DNA of 64,000 nt from Streptomyces harbinensis (GTDB taxonomy: Bacteria > Actinomycetota > Actinomycetes > Streptomycetales > Streptomycetaceae): positions 124,001 through 188,000 of the forward strand of contig NZ_FPAB01000008.1 in assembly GCF_900116145.1 (NCBI RefSeq). Reading direction: 5' to 3'. Of this stretch, positions 1 to 8,372 are shown in pieces. Both the position numbers and the translations under genes were made by a program. The notes beneath the pieces were generated by a model that worked only from the letters and a program-made list of their open reading frames with translations, had not been told where the DNA came from and did no database searches. How positions within the stretch are numbered: position 1 is the first letter of the stretch; each line of letters opens with the position of its first letter.

Positions 1-396
1 GGCGAACAGCAGCACCTTGGTGAGGTTGGCGACGGTCTTCTTCGCCCGGTCGCCGAACTTGAGGCCGGTGGCCTCCAGGACGGCGCGCGCCGTACCGATG
101 GCTTCCTCCCGCTCCCAGCCGTGGCCCTCCTCCAGTGACCTGGCGGTGATCAGCGCCCACTCACGGGTACGCAGCCCGGTGCTGCGACCGGCCAGGGCGC
201 CGATCCCGGCGTTGGCGCGGTTGCGGGCGTGCACGCGTTCGGCCCGGCGGCGTGCCTGGCTGGTGATCATGTGCCGCTCCACGCCGCCGTACACCATGCT
301 CTTGGGCGAACCGTTCTCGTCCCGTACCGGGAGCACGGCGGCCAGCGTCTCCAGCAGATGCAGCGAGAGGAACGGGCTTCGGGGCGCCTGGGTCAC
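1..396 (-). CDS. casC: Type I-E Cascade backbone protein Cas7e (Cse4/CasC), N-terminal part, cut by window edge
   Basis: The visible 132 codons encode the N-terminal part of the Cas7 backbone subunit, six copies of which wrap the crRNA in type I-E Cascade. The protein begins VTQAPRSPFLSLHLLETL and continues with NGSPKSMVYGGVERHMITSQ and RSTGLRTREW, matching the start of actinobacterial Cse4/CasC proteins. The GTG start at 396 overlaps the TGA of the preceding cse2 gene in a GTGA, so the two are translationally coupled. An ATG at 404 lies in the wrong frame and belongs to the end of cse2. The rest of the gene, and presumably cas5e, cas6e, cas1 and cas2, lies to the left of the window. Confidence 0.88.
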   Translation of the reverse strand, partial: MTQAPRSPFLSLHLLETLAAVLPVRDENGSPKSMVYGGVERHMITSQARRRAERVHARNRANAGIGALAGRSTGLRTREWALITARSLEEGHGWEREEAIGTARAVLEATGLKFGDRAKKTVANLTKVLLFA

Positions 397-965
397 GTAC
401 TCATGTCCTTCCGGGTCTGGGGGCGGCTCGGCCGGTTCCGGCTCCGCACGTGCGGCTCGTGGAAATCCACCGACCATCCGTACGCGATCCTGGCCCTGCG
501 GTCGTGCCACCGGGTCAGGTCCTCGGTGAGCAGGACCCAGGACGGCGGCGGCTGCTCGCAGGACCGCAGCCGGGTGACGGCGTGCTGGAGGTGGCGCCAG
601 GGGATGCGACGGCTCGCCACCAGCCGGGCGAGCAGGCGCTGGGCCCCGGGGTTGTCGGGCCCCCGGCCGGTGCCGTCGCCGATGCGGCGTGCGGCGGCGC
701 CCAGACTGCCCGTTCCGTAGGAGGGAACGGACCTGCCCTGGTGGTAGACGCCGAACAGGAAGGCGACCTTCTCGTAGATCTCGCGCTGCTTCTCGGCGGG
801 GGCGTACCACCCGGCGCGGATGTGCGTGTCCGTGGGGCGCAGGCGCCGCAGATCGGCGAGCTTGCCGTACTCCCGGTTCCGTACCAGGGACGTGAGCCAG
901 GCGGTGAGCTGTTCGCCGCCCTGGTACTCCGGAACCGGCTCCGTCGGCTCCATCGGCTCCGTCAT
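393..965 (-). CDS. casB: Type I-E Cascade small subunit Cse2/CasB
   Basis: A 190-residue protein of the right size and position for Cse2, the small subunit present twice in Cascade that stabilises the R-loop. Family-like segments are the basic helical stretch GKLADLRRLRPTDTHIRAGWY near residues 34-54, the mid-protein GTGSLGAAARRIGDG, and ARLVASRRIPWRHLQHAVTRLR near residues 112-133. It sits between cse1 and cas7e in canonical order. The ATG start overlaps the casA stop in ATGA, and the gene ends in the GTGA shared with casC. The N-terminus has a proline and glutamate-rich extension (MTEPMEPTEPVPEY), common in actinobacterial versions. Confidence 0.9.
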   Translation of the reverse strand: MTEPMEPTEPVPEYQGGEQLTAWLTSLVRNREYGKLADLRRLRPTDTHIRAGWYAPAEKQREIYEKVAFLFGVYHQGRSVPSYGTGSLGAAARRIGDGTGRGPDNPGAQRLLARLVASRRIPWRHLQHAVTRLRSCEQPPPSWVLLTEDLTRWHDRRARIAYGWSVDFHEPHVRSRNRPSRPQTRKDMST

Positions 966-2548
966 GGCAGGGTTTCTCCTCGCAGTTCGGGCGGCGCCGC
1001 GGATGCGGCCATGTCGTTGAGAAACCGGCCCTCGGCCCGGGCCCGGGCGTGCATCCCGCGGTCGTTGCGCGGCAGCGAGTCGAGCCGGTTGCGCAGCAGG
1101 TCGTGTGCCATGGTCCGCAGTTCATCCGCATAGACGAGCAGCGAATGGGGGACCGGCTCGCCGTCGACCGTCTCGTCGAGGAGGTGGTAGAAGTGCTCTC
1201 CGGCGGCGGCCCAGAACTTCTCCCCGGCGTCGAACCGCGCCCGCTGGGCGGCGGCATCGGCCGGTTTGGGATTGAGATACACGATCTTCCAGGCGACATA
1301 TGCCGCACGCGTGAGGCTCTTGGCCACGTACTCGGCGATGTGCGAGCCGCGCCGGGACGCCTCGCACAGCGCCTCCCCCTGGCTGGGCGCGTACGGGAAG
1401 TGCCCGTCCGTCCAGGCGAGCGGCACGGTCTTGTTGGCGAGGAACCCCACGGCCCACAGCAGACAGGGTGCGCCACCGCCGTGCGGCGGGAACGTCAGCT
1501 CGCGCAGCCGCCCGAACAGCCCTTTGTGAGAGACAAGCGCCGCACTGTAGAGCGCGTGCGCGTCGCGCCACATGGCCCGGGCGGGGGACGGCCACAGCGG
1601 AGCGGTACGCCCGTCCGCCCGTTTCACGGGAACGGCGTCCTCCAGATCCCGTTCGGGATCGAGCTGGAGCAGTTCCCCCGCGCCGATCAGCACCCGGTCG
1701 ACGAGAACGGTCTCCCCGTCCGCGGCGAACACCGGGCGCAGCAGCACGGAACGGCCCAGATAGCTGTGCAGATCGGCCGGGCCCGAGGTGGCCCGGCCGG
1801 GCGGCTTGACCTGGAAACCACGGCGTTCGACGCCGCCCGTGGTCCAGGAGTGGTTGAACCGCCCGGGCTCTCCTCCGGCGGGCGGGTAGAGGTTCATCCG
1901 CAGGGTGTCACCGACGGTGCGGCCCTGCACGATGACCCGAACGCGGTTCTGCAGGCGCCCCGTCGCAAGATTAGTGATCTTGGGGCCCAGGGTCGCTTTC
2001 CCGGAGATCCGCGCCCGCCCGGCCAGACCGTAGACGTGCTGCGTCAACAACGCCCGGAACGCCTCGCCGGCTGTGAGCGGCTCGGAGTGTTCGAGATGGT
2101 GGTGATCGAGGAACTGGTTGTAGTCACCGGCATGTTCGAGCACGAGCTGCGCCGGGCCGACGCCCTCGGTCTCCAGGTAGGGCGCGAGCATACTGTTCTG
2201 CCCGAGCGGCCGCTCCGGATGGAACAGATCCCACTCATCGGCGGGCTGCTCCACCAACCAGTCCGCGACGGCATCCAGCCCGTGTGCCCCGGCCACCCAT
2301 GCGTGCCACTCCTCCACGGAGCGCGGGAACACCCCCGCGGCGAAGCAGATGGCCAGCAAGTGCTCCACGACGGCGACGCCTTCACCCGGCGTGGCACAGG
2401 TGAGGTCGCTCAACTCCTCCGCCCGGCGGAACACATCGACCAGCGAGAGTTCGCCGGCCTCCCCCTCCGGGGTGAAGACGGACACACAGGGCTGATGCCT
2501 GGGGTCCCAGGTGGGACGCCGTGAGGTGACTGTTTGCGCTCCGGGCAC
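962..2548 (-). CDS. casA: Type I-E Cascade large subunit Cse1/CasA (Cas8e)
   Basis: Large Cascade subunit, which in the family recognises the PAM and recruits Cas3. Family-like features are the N-terminal ELSLVDVFRRAEEL (near residue 37), the central NQFLDHHHLEHSEPLTAGEAFRALL, and the C-terminal four-helix part ending in HDLLRNRLDSLPRNDRGMHAR. The open frame continues upstream to 3007 without a usable family start. I place the start at GTG 2548 (528 residues) because it just precedes the WDPRHQPC segment that corresponds to the conserved N-terminal strand. No strong Shine-Dalgarno sequence decides this, so the exact start is uncertain by some tens of codons. No cas3 lies upstream; the next gene is divergent and unrelated. 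Confidence 0.87.
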   Translation of the reverse strand: MPGAQTVTSRRPTWDPRHQPCVSVFTPEGEAGELSLVDVFRRAEELSDLTCATPGEGVAVVEHLLAICFAAGVFPRSVEEWHAWVAGAHGLDAVADWLVEQPADEWDLFHPERPLGQNSMLAPYLETEGVGPAQLVLEHAGDYNQFLDHHHLEHSEPLTAGEAFRALLTQHVYGLAGRARISGKATLGPKITNLATGRLQNRVRVIVQGRTVGDTLRMNLYPPAGGEPGRFNHSWTTGGVERRGFQVKPPGRATSGPADLHSYLGRSVLLRPVFAADGETVLVDRVLIGAGELLQLDPERDLEDAVPVKRADGRTAPLWPSPARAMWRDAHALYSAALVSHKGLFGRLRELTFPPHGGGAPCLLWAVGFLANKTVPLAWTDGHFPYAPSQGEALCEASRRGSHIAEYVAKSLTRAAYVAWKIVYLNPKPADAAAQRARFDAGEKFWAAAGEHFYHLLDETVDGEPVPHSLLVYADELRTMAHDLLRNRLDSLPRNDRGMHARARAEGRFLNDMAASAAPPELRGETLP

Positions 2549-2670
2549 CGCTTGCGTTCCGCTCTCCGTGTCGCGAAGACCACTTAAGGTGACTCCGAGG
2601 ACGCTAGCAGCATGTGCGGTGCGCCGGGGGAGGTTTGAGGAAATACGAGTGACGCCCGCGGGGCGGTACG

Positions 2671-2698
2671 TGTGGGTCCCCGCGTGTGCGGTGATGCC
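2671..2698. repeat. Solitary CRISPR-repeat-like sequence in the casA upstream gap
   Basis: On the plus strand this segment contains TCCCCGC, a 4-base loop GTGT, then GCGGTGATGCC. Type I-E repeats have the form TCCCCGC-NNNN-GCGGGGATG, so the core differs by a single G-to-T change, and the CCGC/GCGG stem with 4-base loop is intact. Only one copy is visible and no second repeat follows within spacer distance, so it is not an array. It lies about 120 bases upstream of the casA start and could be a regulatory mini-crRNA element, a degenerate array remnant or chance in GC-rich DNA. Confidence 0.35.
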
Positions 2699-2736
2699 TG
2701 AGGCAGCACTACGCAACTCCGCGAGTTTCCTCGCCC

Positions 2737-2931
2737 TCACCGAGCAGATCGCCGTCCCAGCATGAGCGCCAGGGTGGCCCGGGCGTCGCGCCGGCGGGCG
2801 GGGTCGCCGGCCAGGACGGAAGCGAGGGCGACCGCGGCGGTGACGGTCAGGTGAGTGCCGATGGCTGCGGCGAACCCGATGGGAATGCCGGTCAGAAGCG
2901 CAGTGGGGACACTGGCCAGGAGCGTAGGCAT
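2737..2931 (-). CDS. Small hydrophobic membrane protein, unknown function
   Basis: A 64-residue protein with one long hydrophobic stretch (roughly residues 3-42, alanine, valine and leucine rich) followed by an arginine-rich tail ARRRDARATLALMLGRRSAR, the layout of a small inner-membrane protein with a cytoplasmic basic C-terminus. The ATG at 2931 is preceded by a good Shine-Dalgarno sequence (AAAGGA, 8 bases before the start). It lies between casA and the divergent STAND NTPase gene. Its position could make it either a housekeeping small protein or a membrane partner of the neighbouring NTPase. I do not recognise a family. Confidence 0.5.
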   Translation of the reverse strand: MPTLLASVPTALLTGIPIGFAAAIGTHLTVTAAVALASVLAGDPARRRDARATLALMLGRRSAR

Positions 2932-3094
2932 GAATCAGATCCTTTCGGCTTGTGCCCGGAAGACCGTTCCCAGGCCGTGGATCCACTGTGGCCCACCCGC
3001 AGGCCACACAAGCGGCTGAGATGCCAGTGGCCGCACCGGCATTTCCGCAGCTCGGGCCCGAAGGTTAACAGCAGTAGTCATTCAGGGAGGTTTT

Positions 3095-6000
3095 GTGAAG
3101 GTCACTTCTGACGGGGAACAGGAAGAGCGGGCATTTCACGACAAACTGGATGAGCTACGGGTCAAGGCGTCAGCTTTCGGAGACGCCACCCCGGCTGCGT
3201 GCGCGCGCATCGCCGGTGTTCCCGAGTTGAACGTCAGATTCTGGTGTACAGGGGAGGCTGCACCGCGCCGCCACCACATCGAAGGTGTGCGGCGGCTCGT
3301 GACTCACCTGCGCCGTATGGTCGGGGAACCGGCCGTGTTCGATGTCACTTGGAGTCAAGCGCTCGAGGCCGCGCAGCGAAAGGCCGAGAAAGACGAAGAG
3401 GCCGACAGCCACCCCTCGAAGAGCAAGCGGCGGTCCAACAAGAGTGCCTCCGGGGCAGATCGCTCCCAGGGCACGCCACTCCGTGACCGGAAAAGCGAAT
3501 TGATGGTCACGCTCGAATTCATTGCGGCCGAGCCCGATGGCAGTTCGCCCTACTTGTGGTGGCAAGGGTCCCGGGGCGTGGGGAAGTCCGCCCTCCTGGC
3601 CGGGGTCGCACGGCGGGCACTGGCCATGGAGAACACCGACGTGGTGGCGTACTTCTGCACAACCACCGAGGGCCGTGGCAGTGCCGACCACTTCTTCGCG
3701 GACCTGGCGAGGCAGTTGACGAAGCTTGCCGGTCCAACCGGGCACGTAATGCAAGGCCCACCTTCTCCCGCACAACTTAGGCGGCTGGTCCGCGCCGCGG
3801 CTGCCCGCTCCGCCTCGGCGAAGCGCCGGCTGCTCATCGTCGTGGACGGGCTGGACGAGGATGCCGCCTGGTGGAGCGCGCCGGGCCCGGCCAGCATCGC
3901 CGCGCTGCTGCCCCATGTGCCGGAGAGCAGGCCCGGGCACACCGTCAAACGGGGGTGGACGACCGCGCTCCGCGTGGTCGTCGCCAGCCGCCCCTCCCCT
4001 CGGCTGCCGCACGACGTCCCGGCCGACCACCCGTTGCGCCGACCCGACTCCGTCCGGGTTCTCTTTCCCACGCCGAAGACCCGGCAACTGCCCCCGGTAG
4101 CCGACCTCACCGGACTCAAGAGGACCGTCGCGGACCTGCTCGCGGTGGCCCGGGACGGCCTGCGCCCGGGTGACCTCGCCGAACTGACCGGATGCGAACG
4201 CGCCCGCATCGAAGACCTCCTGTACGAGGACGAGGGAATCCACTTCCTGCCGAACCCACTCGACGTCCAAAGCTGGGTACTGAGCGACGAGCGGCTGCCC
4301 GCCGTGCCGGAAGAGGCCCGGACCGGCGCCCTGCACCTGCTGCGCTCCTGGGCCGGCTCCTGGCGGCAGCGCGGCTGGTCCGCCGCCACTCCCCCGTTTC
4401 TGGTCTCGCACTACCCCCACCTGCTGAGCGGCACCGACTTCGCACGGTGTGTCGCCGATCCCGTCCGGCAGACATGGCTGGTCACCCAGGGGCGGCTCGA
4501 CGAGGCCCTGGGCCAGGTCACCCTCGCGCCGGTCGGCGAGATCGATGACCTGGGAGTGGCCGCCGAGGTCGCCCTGTCCCGGCACCTGCTGCTCCAGCGG
4601 GCCCGGCCGGCACCCCGTGAGCTGGTCCGGCTCTTCGCCCTGGCCGGGGACGTGACCCGGGCGCGCGGCCAGGCCCTGTCGGCGCCCGGTGCCGTGGCCA
4701 GAGCCGTGTGGCTGGCCGACATCGTCGAGGTGCTCGGTGAAGGAAGCCCCGAGGCACACGCGATCGCGCGCGAGGCAGCCGCCTGGGCCGAACGGGCCGC
4801 GGCCGAGGAACTACCCCCTGACCAGGAGGACCACCGTTTCGGGGAACTGACGGCGGCCGGTACCACCCTCCACGACCACGGCATGCACGAAGCCGCGCAC
4901 ACGGTGTGGCGCGCCGTCCTGCTCCGCGAGGACGCGGCGTGGACGACCCGCCTGGACGCGGCCCGGCGGCTCGCCCCGGAGCTGCCCGGCCTGCTCCACC
5001 GGATCGCGCACCACGCCGAAGCGCTGAGCGAGGGGGACACCGAGTCCCGGGCCGAGGCCCTCCGGCTCTGGGGCGAGCTGGCCAAGGAGCAACTGGGCGG
5101 GCAGCCCCTCTCCGAGCGGCGCGTCGAGGACTACATCGAGGAATTCTGCGCCGGTTTGACGCCCGAGTCGTCGCTGACGGACATCGATCTGCTGGCCCGG
5201 GCGGCCATGGCCCTCGCACGGACGCGGCCGAAGCAGGCGCGGGCGCTGGCCCGGCGCGCGCTGGGGGAAGTGCGTGAGGCGCTGCGTGCCCCCGGGGCCA
5301 GGTCCGAGGAGGAGCTGGCGCAGCTGCGCCTCGGACTCTCCACCACGCTGGCGCTGGTCGTGCTCGCTCTGAAGGGTCTGGGCGACCGGGCGAGCGGCGA
5401 AGACCTGCCGGAGGCGGTTCCGGAGCGTCTGACCCTGGATCTGTTCGGCGAGGACGTACGGGAACCCGTCCGCACGGCACTGCGGGACGCTCCGTTCCGC
5501 TTCGCCGCCGACCCGCCCGCTCAGGCGGGAGAGTCCGCGTTCGCCTCCGTCGTGGCCGCGTTGCGGACCCATCCGGTGCGTGGCCGGCAGTTGCTCCTCG
5601 AAGCCTTGCACCGCTCGGGGGAAAAGGCACAGGTGCCGGGACCGCAGGAATGGATGCTGCCGTTGGCCGGAGCGCTGGCCGCCGGCGGACACGTCGAAAA
5701 GGCGCAACTCCTGATCCAGCGTGCCGGAGAGCCCAAGCAACTGGCTCCTGCCGCAGCGGCCTTGTCGCTGGCCTGCTCGGTCGGCGGGCACACCACCGCC
5801 GCCGGAGACCGAGCCCGGGCCGCCGCCACCGGGCCCGTTGACGACGATCCCGCCGTCCGGGGCCTGATCGCTCAGGCGTTCGCCCACGCCGGGGAGCCGG
5901 AAGCTGCCCAGGAGTGGGCCGGGCGGGAGGGGGCGGCACGCTCCGCCCGGCCGCAGGTCGAACGGACAGCGGCGGCCGTGGCCGTGGGTCTCGCGGCGCA

Positions 6001-6721
6001 CGCTCCCGATGTCGCGGCGCGGATCGTCGAGGACCGACTCGCCAGGGCGGGTCGGGCGGCCATGCTGCCGGTGGAGTCGATCTCCCGGCAACGGCTGCTG
6101 CCCGAGGTCGCCGGGTTGCTGCTCGCGTTGACCGATCCACGACGGCCGGATGACAGTGTCTGCACACTCCTGCGCGCCCTCGGCGCCCGTCCCCGGAACG
6201 ACATCAAGAAGTGGCCGCCGGACACGATTCTCGTCCAGGCGCTCCTCGACGCGGCCGGATGCGTCCCCGGAATCGGGCTGCCGCCGGGCCGGATGCGGGA
6301 TTGGGAGCGGTACATGGCCACGGCGAAGCGTGCGGAGGGGACGTTTGTGTTCGCGGAGTGGGCGGTTCTCCAGGCGTTCCGCGGTGACCTCGGTGCGGCA
6401 CGGAGCACGGCAGGGCTGGGCCGGACAGCACGGGAGCGTACGGCGGCCCTGGCCGCCGTGGCGGCCTACCTCGGGCGGGTCCCGGTCGTCGCGCCCGCCG
6501 CGGACGGCTGGGCGGTACAGGATGCCTCCGTGCTGCGCTTCATCTCCCTCGCCGATGCCCTCGGCGCGGACGCCACGCGGGACGCGGAGCAGGCCCGGCT
6601 GCTGACCCGGGAGGTTCTGGCCAGCGAGCACTGGTGGTACGCCCTCCCCTTGCTGCCGACGCTGGCCCCGCAGGTGCTGCCCCGGCTCGCGGAGTCGGCG
6701 CTCGGACACACCTTGCTGTAA
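3095..6721 (+). CDS. Large STAND-type P-loop NTPase with C-terminal helical repeats, putative defence protein
   Basis: A 1208-residue multidomain ATPase. Residues about 15-75 form a helical, possibly HTH-like N-terminal module, followed by a charged low-complexity linker (about 95-130, KSKRRSNKS). The NTPase domain has Walker A GSRGVGKSA at 158-166, Walker B RLLIVVDGLDED ending at 256 with the acidic pair typical of NACHT/STAND ATPases, and a sensor-like VVVASRP at 294-300. A winged-helix-like segment (LRPGDLAELTGCERARIEDLL) follows near 355-375. From about 420 to the end the protein is repetitive alpha-helical, TPR-like, as expected for a ligand-sensing arm. GTG start with GGGAGG four bases upstream. 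STAND proteins act as signal-triggered switches, and many bacterial ones sense phage proteins. The position beside a cas operon favours defence, but that is inference; a regulatory role is the alternative. Confidence 0.75.
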   Translation: MKVTSDGEQEERAFHDKLDELRVKASAFGDATPAACARIAGVPELNVRFWCTGEAAPRRHHIEGVRRLVTHLRRMVGEPAVFDVTWSQALEAAQRKAEKDEEADSHPSKSKRRSNKSASGADRSQGTPLRDRKSELMVTLEFIAAEPDGSSPYLWWQGSRGVGKSALLAGVARRALAMENTDVVAYFCTTTEGRGSADHFFADLARQLTKLAGPTGHVMQGPPSPAQLRRLVRAAAARSASAKRRLLIVVDGLDEDAAWWSAPGPASIAALLPHVPESRPGHTVKRGWTTALRVVVASRPSPRLPHDVPADHPLRRPDSVRVLFPTPKTRQLPPVADLTGLKRTVADLLAVARDGLRPGDLAELTGCERARIEDLLYEDEGIHFLPNPLDVQSWVLSDERLPAVPEEARTGALHLLRSWAGSWRQRGWSAATPPFLVSHYPHLLSGTDFARCVADPVRQTWLVTQGRLDEALGQVTLAPVGEIDDLGVAAEVALSRHLLLQRARPAPRELVRLFALAGDVTRARGQALSAPGAVARAVWLADIVEVLGEGSPEAHAIAREAAAWAERAAAEELPPDQEDHRFGELTAAGTTLHDHGMHEAAHTVWRAVLLREDAAWTTRLDAARRLAPELPGLLHRIAHHAEALSEGDTESRAEALRLWGELAKEQLGGQPLSERRVEDYIEEFCAGLTPESSLTDIDLLARAAMALARTRPKQARALARRALGEVREALRAPGARSEEELAQLRLGLSTTLALVVLALKGLGDRASGEDLPEAVPERLTLDLFGEDVREPVRTALRDAPFRFAADPPAQAGESAFASVVAALRTHPVRGRQLLLEALHRSGEKAQVPGPQEWMLPLAGALAAGGHVEKAQLLIQRAGEPKQLAPAAAALSLACSVGGHTTAAGDRARAAATGPVDDDPAVRGLIAQAFAHAGEPEAAQEWAGREGAARSARPQVERTAAAVAVGLAAHAPDVAARIVEDRLARAGRAAMLPVESISRQRLLPEVAGLLLALTDPRRPDDSVCTLLRALGARPRNDIKKWPPDTILVQALLDAAGCVPGIGLPPGRMRDWERYMATAKRAEGTFVFAEWAVLQAFRGDLGAARSTAGLGRTARERTAALAAVAAYLGRVPVVAPAADGWAVQDASVLRFISLADALGADATRDAEQARLLTREVLASEHWWYALPLLPTLAPQVLPRLAESALGHTLL

Positions 6722-6849
6722 GGGCTCCGGACACCGGCGTGAGCGTGCCGTGGTCGGTGGTGATGTCCGGTCACCGGGTCCGGCACACCGGGGAGGTGCG
6801 GAGGTGGCTCGGCCGCGCTCCCGCGGGTTCGCCTTCGCCACGCTGATTC

Positions 6850-6895
6850 CCGACCGGGCCGGGCGGCCGGTGGAGCGGTGTGCCGGCCCGGTCGG
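6850..6895. terminator. Hairpin terminator between convergent genes
   Basis: Arms CGACCGGGCCGG (from 6851) and CCGGCCCGGTCG (from 6883) are perfect reverse complements, extended by one more C-G pair to 13 bp, with a loop of about 20 bases. It lies between the convergent STAND NTPase and ROK genes, so it can serve both strands. There is no U-tract, as is usual in Streptomyces. Confidence 0.6.
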
Positions 6896-6910
6896 CCGTG
6901 CCCGGCCGGT

Positions 6911-8086
6911 TCAGTCCTCCCGCAGGACGAAGGCCCGGATGGCGGCGACCGCGGCGCCGCGGGCCCATTCACCGAAGTGGGGTGACAGCAGGGTGACCCG
7001 CAGGGAGTCGGGGTCGCGGTGGCGCCGGTCCGCGATGCCCGCTTGCATGGACCGCTGGGCGCCGTCCAGTAGGACCAGGCCCTCTCCGGCGACGACGAAG
7101 TCCTTGATCAGGCAGAGGTTCGCGACGGTGGCCAGCGCCGCGCCCAGGGCCCAGGCGGCCGGGCCGAGGACGTTCCGGCACACCGGGTCCCCGGCGCGGG
7201 CCAGCGCGGCCACCTCGTCCAGGGTCACCGGCCGGCGCAGGCCGTGTGCCGCCGCGGCCAGGACCGAGTGGGTGGAGAGGTAGGAGGCGAGGCAGCCGCG
7301 GTGTCCCTCGGTGCACATCGGGCCGCCGGGGTCGAGTACGTGGTGGCTGAACGCCGACAGGTCCGCGGCGCCTGCGGGCACCATCCGGCCGTGCTGGACC
7401 AGGGCGTAGCCGATGCCCGCTCCGACGGTGAGCAGGGCGAAGTCGGTCAGGCCGCGTGCGGCGCCGAACCATCGCTGGGCGTGGGCGAGGGCGGTGACGT
7501 CGTTCTCGACGACGCAGGGCACGCCCGTGCCGCGGGTGAGCCGGTCGCGCAGTTCGACGTCCCGCCAGCCGAGGAACGGGGCGTCGAAGCGCGGTGCGGT
7601 GGTGCTGTCGGCGGTGGGGCGTGCCGTGCCGCCGAGGGTGATGCCGGCGGCGACGGGGGGCGTCCCGGCGGTGGTGAGCCGGTCGCGCACCCGGGCGATC
7701 TGGGCGCTGACGGCGTCGGGGGTGGGGGCTTCCAGGGGCTCGGTGGTCTCGGCGGTGATGCGGGCGCGCAGGTCGGTGACGACGGCGTACAGCCGGTCGG
7801 CGGTGAGTTTGACGCCGAGGAAGTGGTGGTCGGCGGCGACCACGTCCAGCGGGCGGGTGGGGCGTCCGTTGGCGGGGTCGTGGACGGTGGCGCCCTCCAC
7901 GACGAGGCCGGAGGCGGTCAGTGGTTTGGTGAGGCGGGTGAGGCTGCCCGTCGAGAGGCCGAGGAGCCGGGCGAGATCGGTGCGGGTGCGCGGGCCGTTC
8001 ACCAGCAGTTCGCGCAGTACGGGGCGGGCGGCCCTGGAGACCGTGGCCCAGGCGTCGACGGGGGGTGGCAGGGCGGCGGACGGCAC
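6911..8086 (-). CDS. ROK-family (NagC/XylR-type) transcriptional repressor
   Basis: A 391-residue ROK regulator. Residues about 15-75 form an N-terminal winged helix (ARPVLRELLVNGPRTRTDLARLLGLSTGSLTRLTKPLTASGLV), followed by the sugar-kinase-like ROK fold with VENDVTALAHAQRWFG and the glycine-rich LTVGAGIGYALVQHG. The ROK zinc motif, usually CxCGxxGC, appears here as CTEGHRGC: the second cysteine is replaced by glutamate, so metal binding may be altered. GTG start at 8086 with GGAG five bases upstream. It diverges from the sugar ABC importer at 8373 and is the likely regulator of that operon and of itself, with the sugar or its phosphate as inducer. Confidence 0.9.
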   Translation of the reverse strand: MPSAALPPPVDAWATVSRAARPVLRELLVNGPRTRTDLARLLGLSTGSLTRLTKPLTASGLVVEGATVHDPANGRPTRPLDVVAADHHFLGVKLTADRLYAVVTDLRARITAETTEPLEAPTPDAVSAQIARVRDRLTTAGTPPVAAGITLGGTARPTADSTTAPRFDAPFLGWRDVELRDRLTRGTGVPCVVENDVTALAHAQRWFGAARGLTDFALLTVGAGIGYALVQHGRMVPAGAADLSAFSHHVLDPGGPMCTEGHRGCLASYLSTHSVLAAAAHGLRRPVTLDEVAALARAGDPVCRNVLGPAAWALGAALATVANLCLIKDFVVAGEGLVLLDGAQRSMQAGIADRRHRDPDSLRVTLLSPHFGEWARGAAVAAIRAFVLRED

Positions 8087-8169
8087 GGTGACTCCAGTCC
8101 TCGGTGGTTCCTCGTGGCCCTTCGGTGCGCCGCCGGCTCGGCCAACGGGGTGGTGTGGCGGACCACTTG

Positions 8170-8184
8170 GCTTTGCAGCAAAGC
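8170..8184. promoter_or_regulatory. Palindromic operator candidate for the ROK regulator
   Basis: GCTTTGC-A-GCAAAGC is a perfect 7-bp inverted repeat around one central base, flanked by TTG and TAA. It stands in the divergent gap, 84 bases upstream of the ROK start codon and upstream of the importer promoter. ROK repressors bind palindromes with CTTT/AAAG arms, so autoregulation is the simplest reading. Confidence 0.5.
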
Positions 8185-8245
8185 TAAGCGGCCCCCATCA
8201 CCGGGCGTCAACTCCACATAATCCAAAGTATCCGCGCAAGAACCC

Positions 8246-8274
8246 GTGACAACTCGCAAAACCTGACCTAGCTT
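8246..8274 (+). promoter_or_regulatory. Housekeeping-type promoter of the sugar importer operon
   Basis: GTGACA (-35), 17 bases, TAGCTT (-10): five of six matches to TTGACA and a good Streptomyces TANNNT -10. The predicted start of transcription near 8281 leaves a leader of about 90 bases before the substrate-binding protein gene. Confidence 0.55.
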
Positions 8275-8372
8275 GGCTCCGTCACAGAGCCAACATCCCC
8301 GGGTCGGGGGGTGATCGGCGTGTTCACCCGGGCCGGGCGCGAGGGCGCGCACGCCCCGGAGGAGGGGAACGC

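Noticed and set aside
2549..3094. A CRISPR array in the gap upstream of casA
   Set aside because: Only one repeat-like unit is visible and no regular spacing of a second copy.
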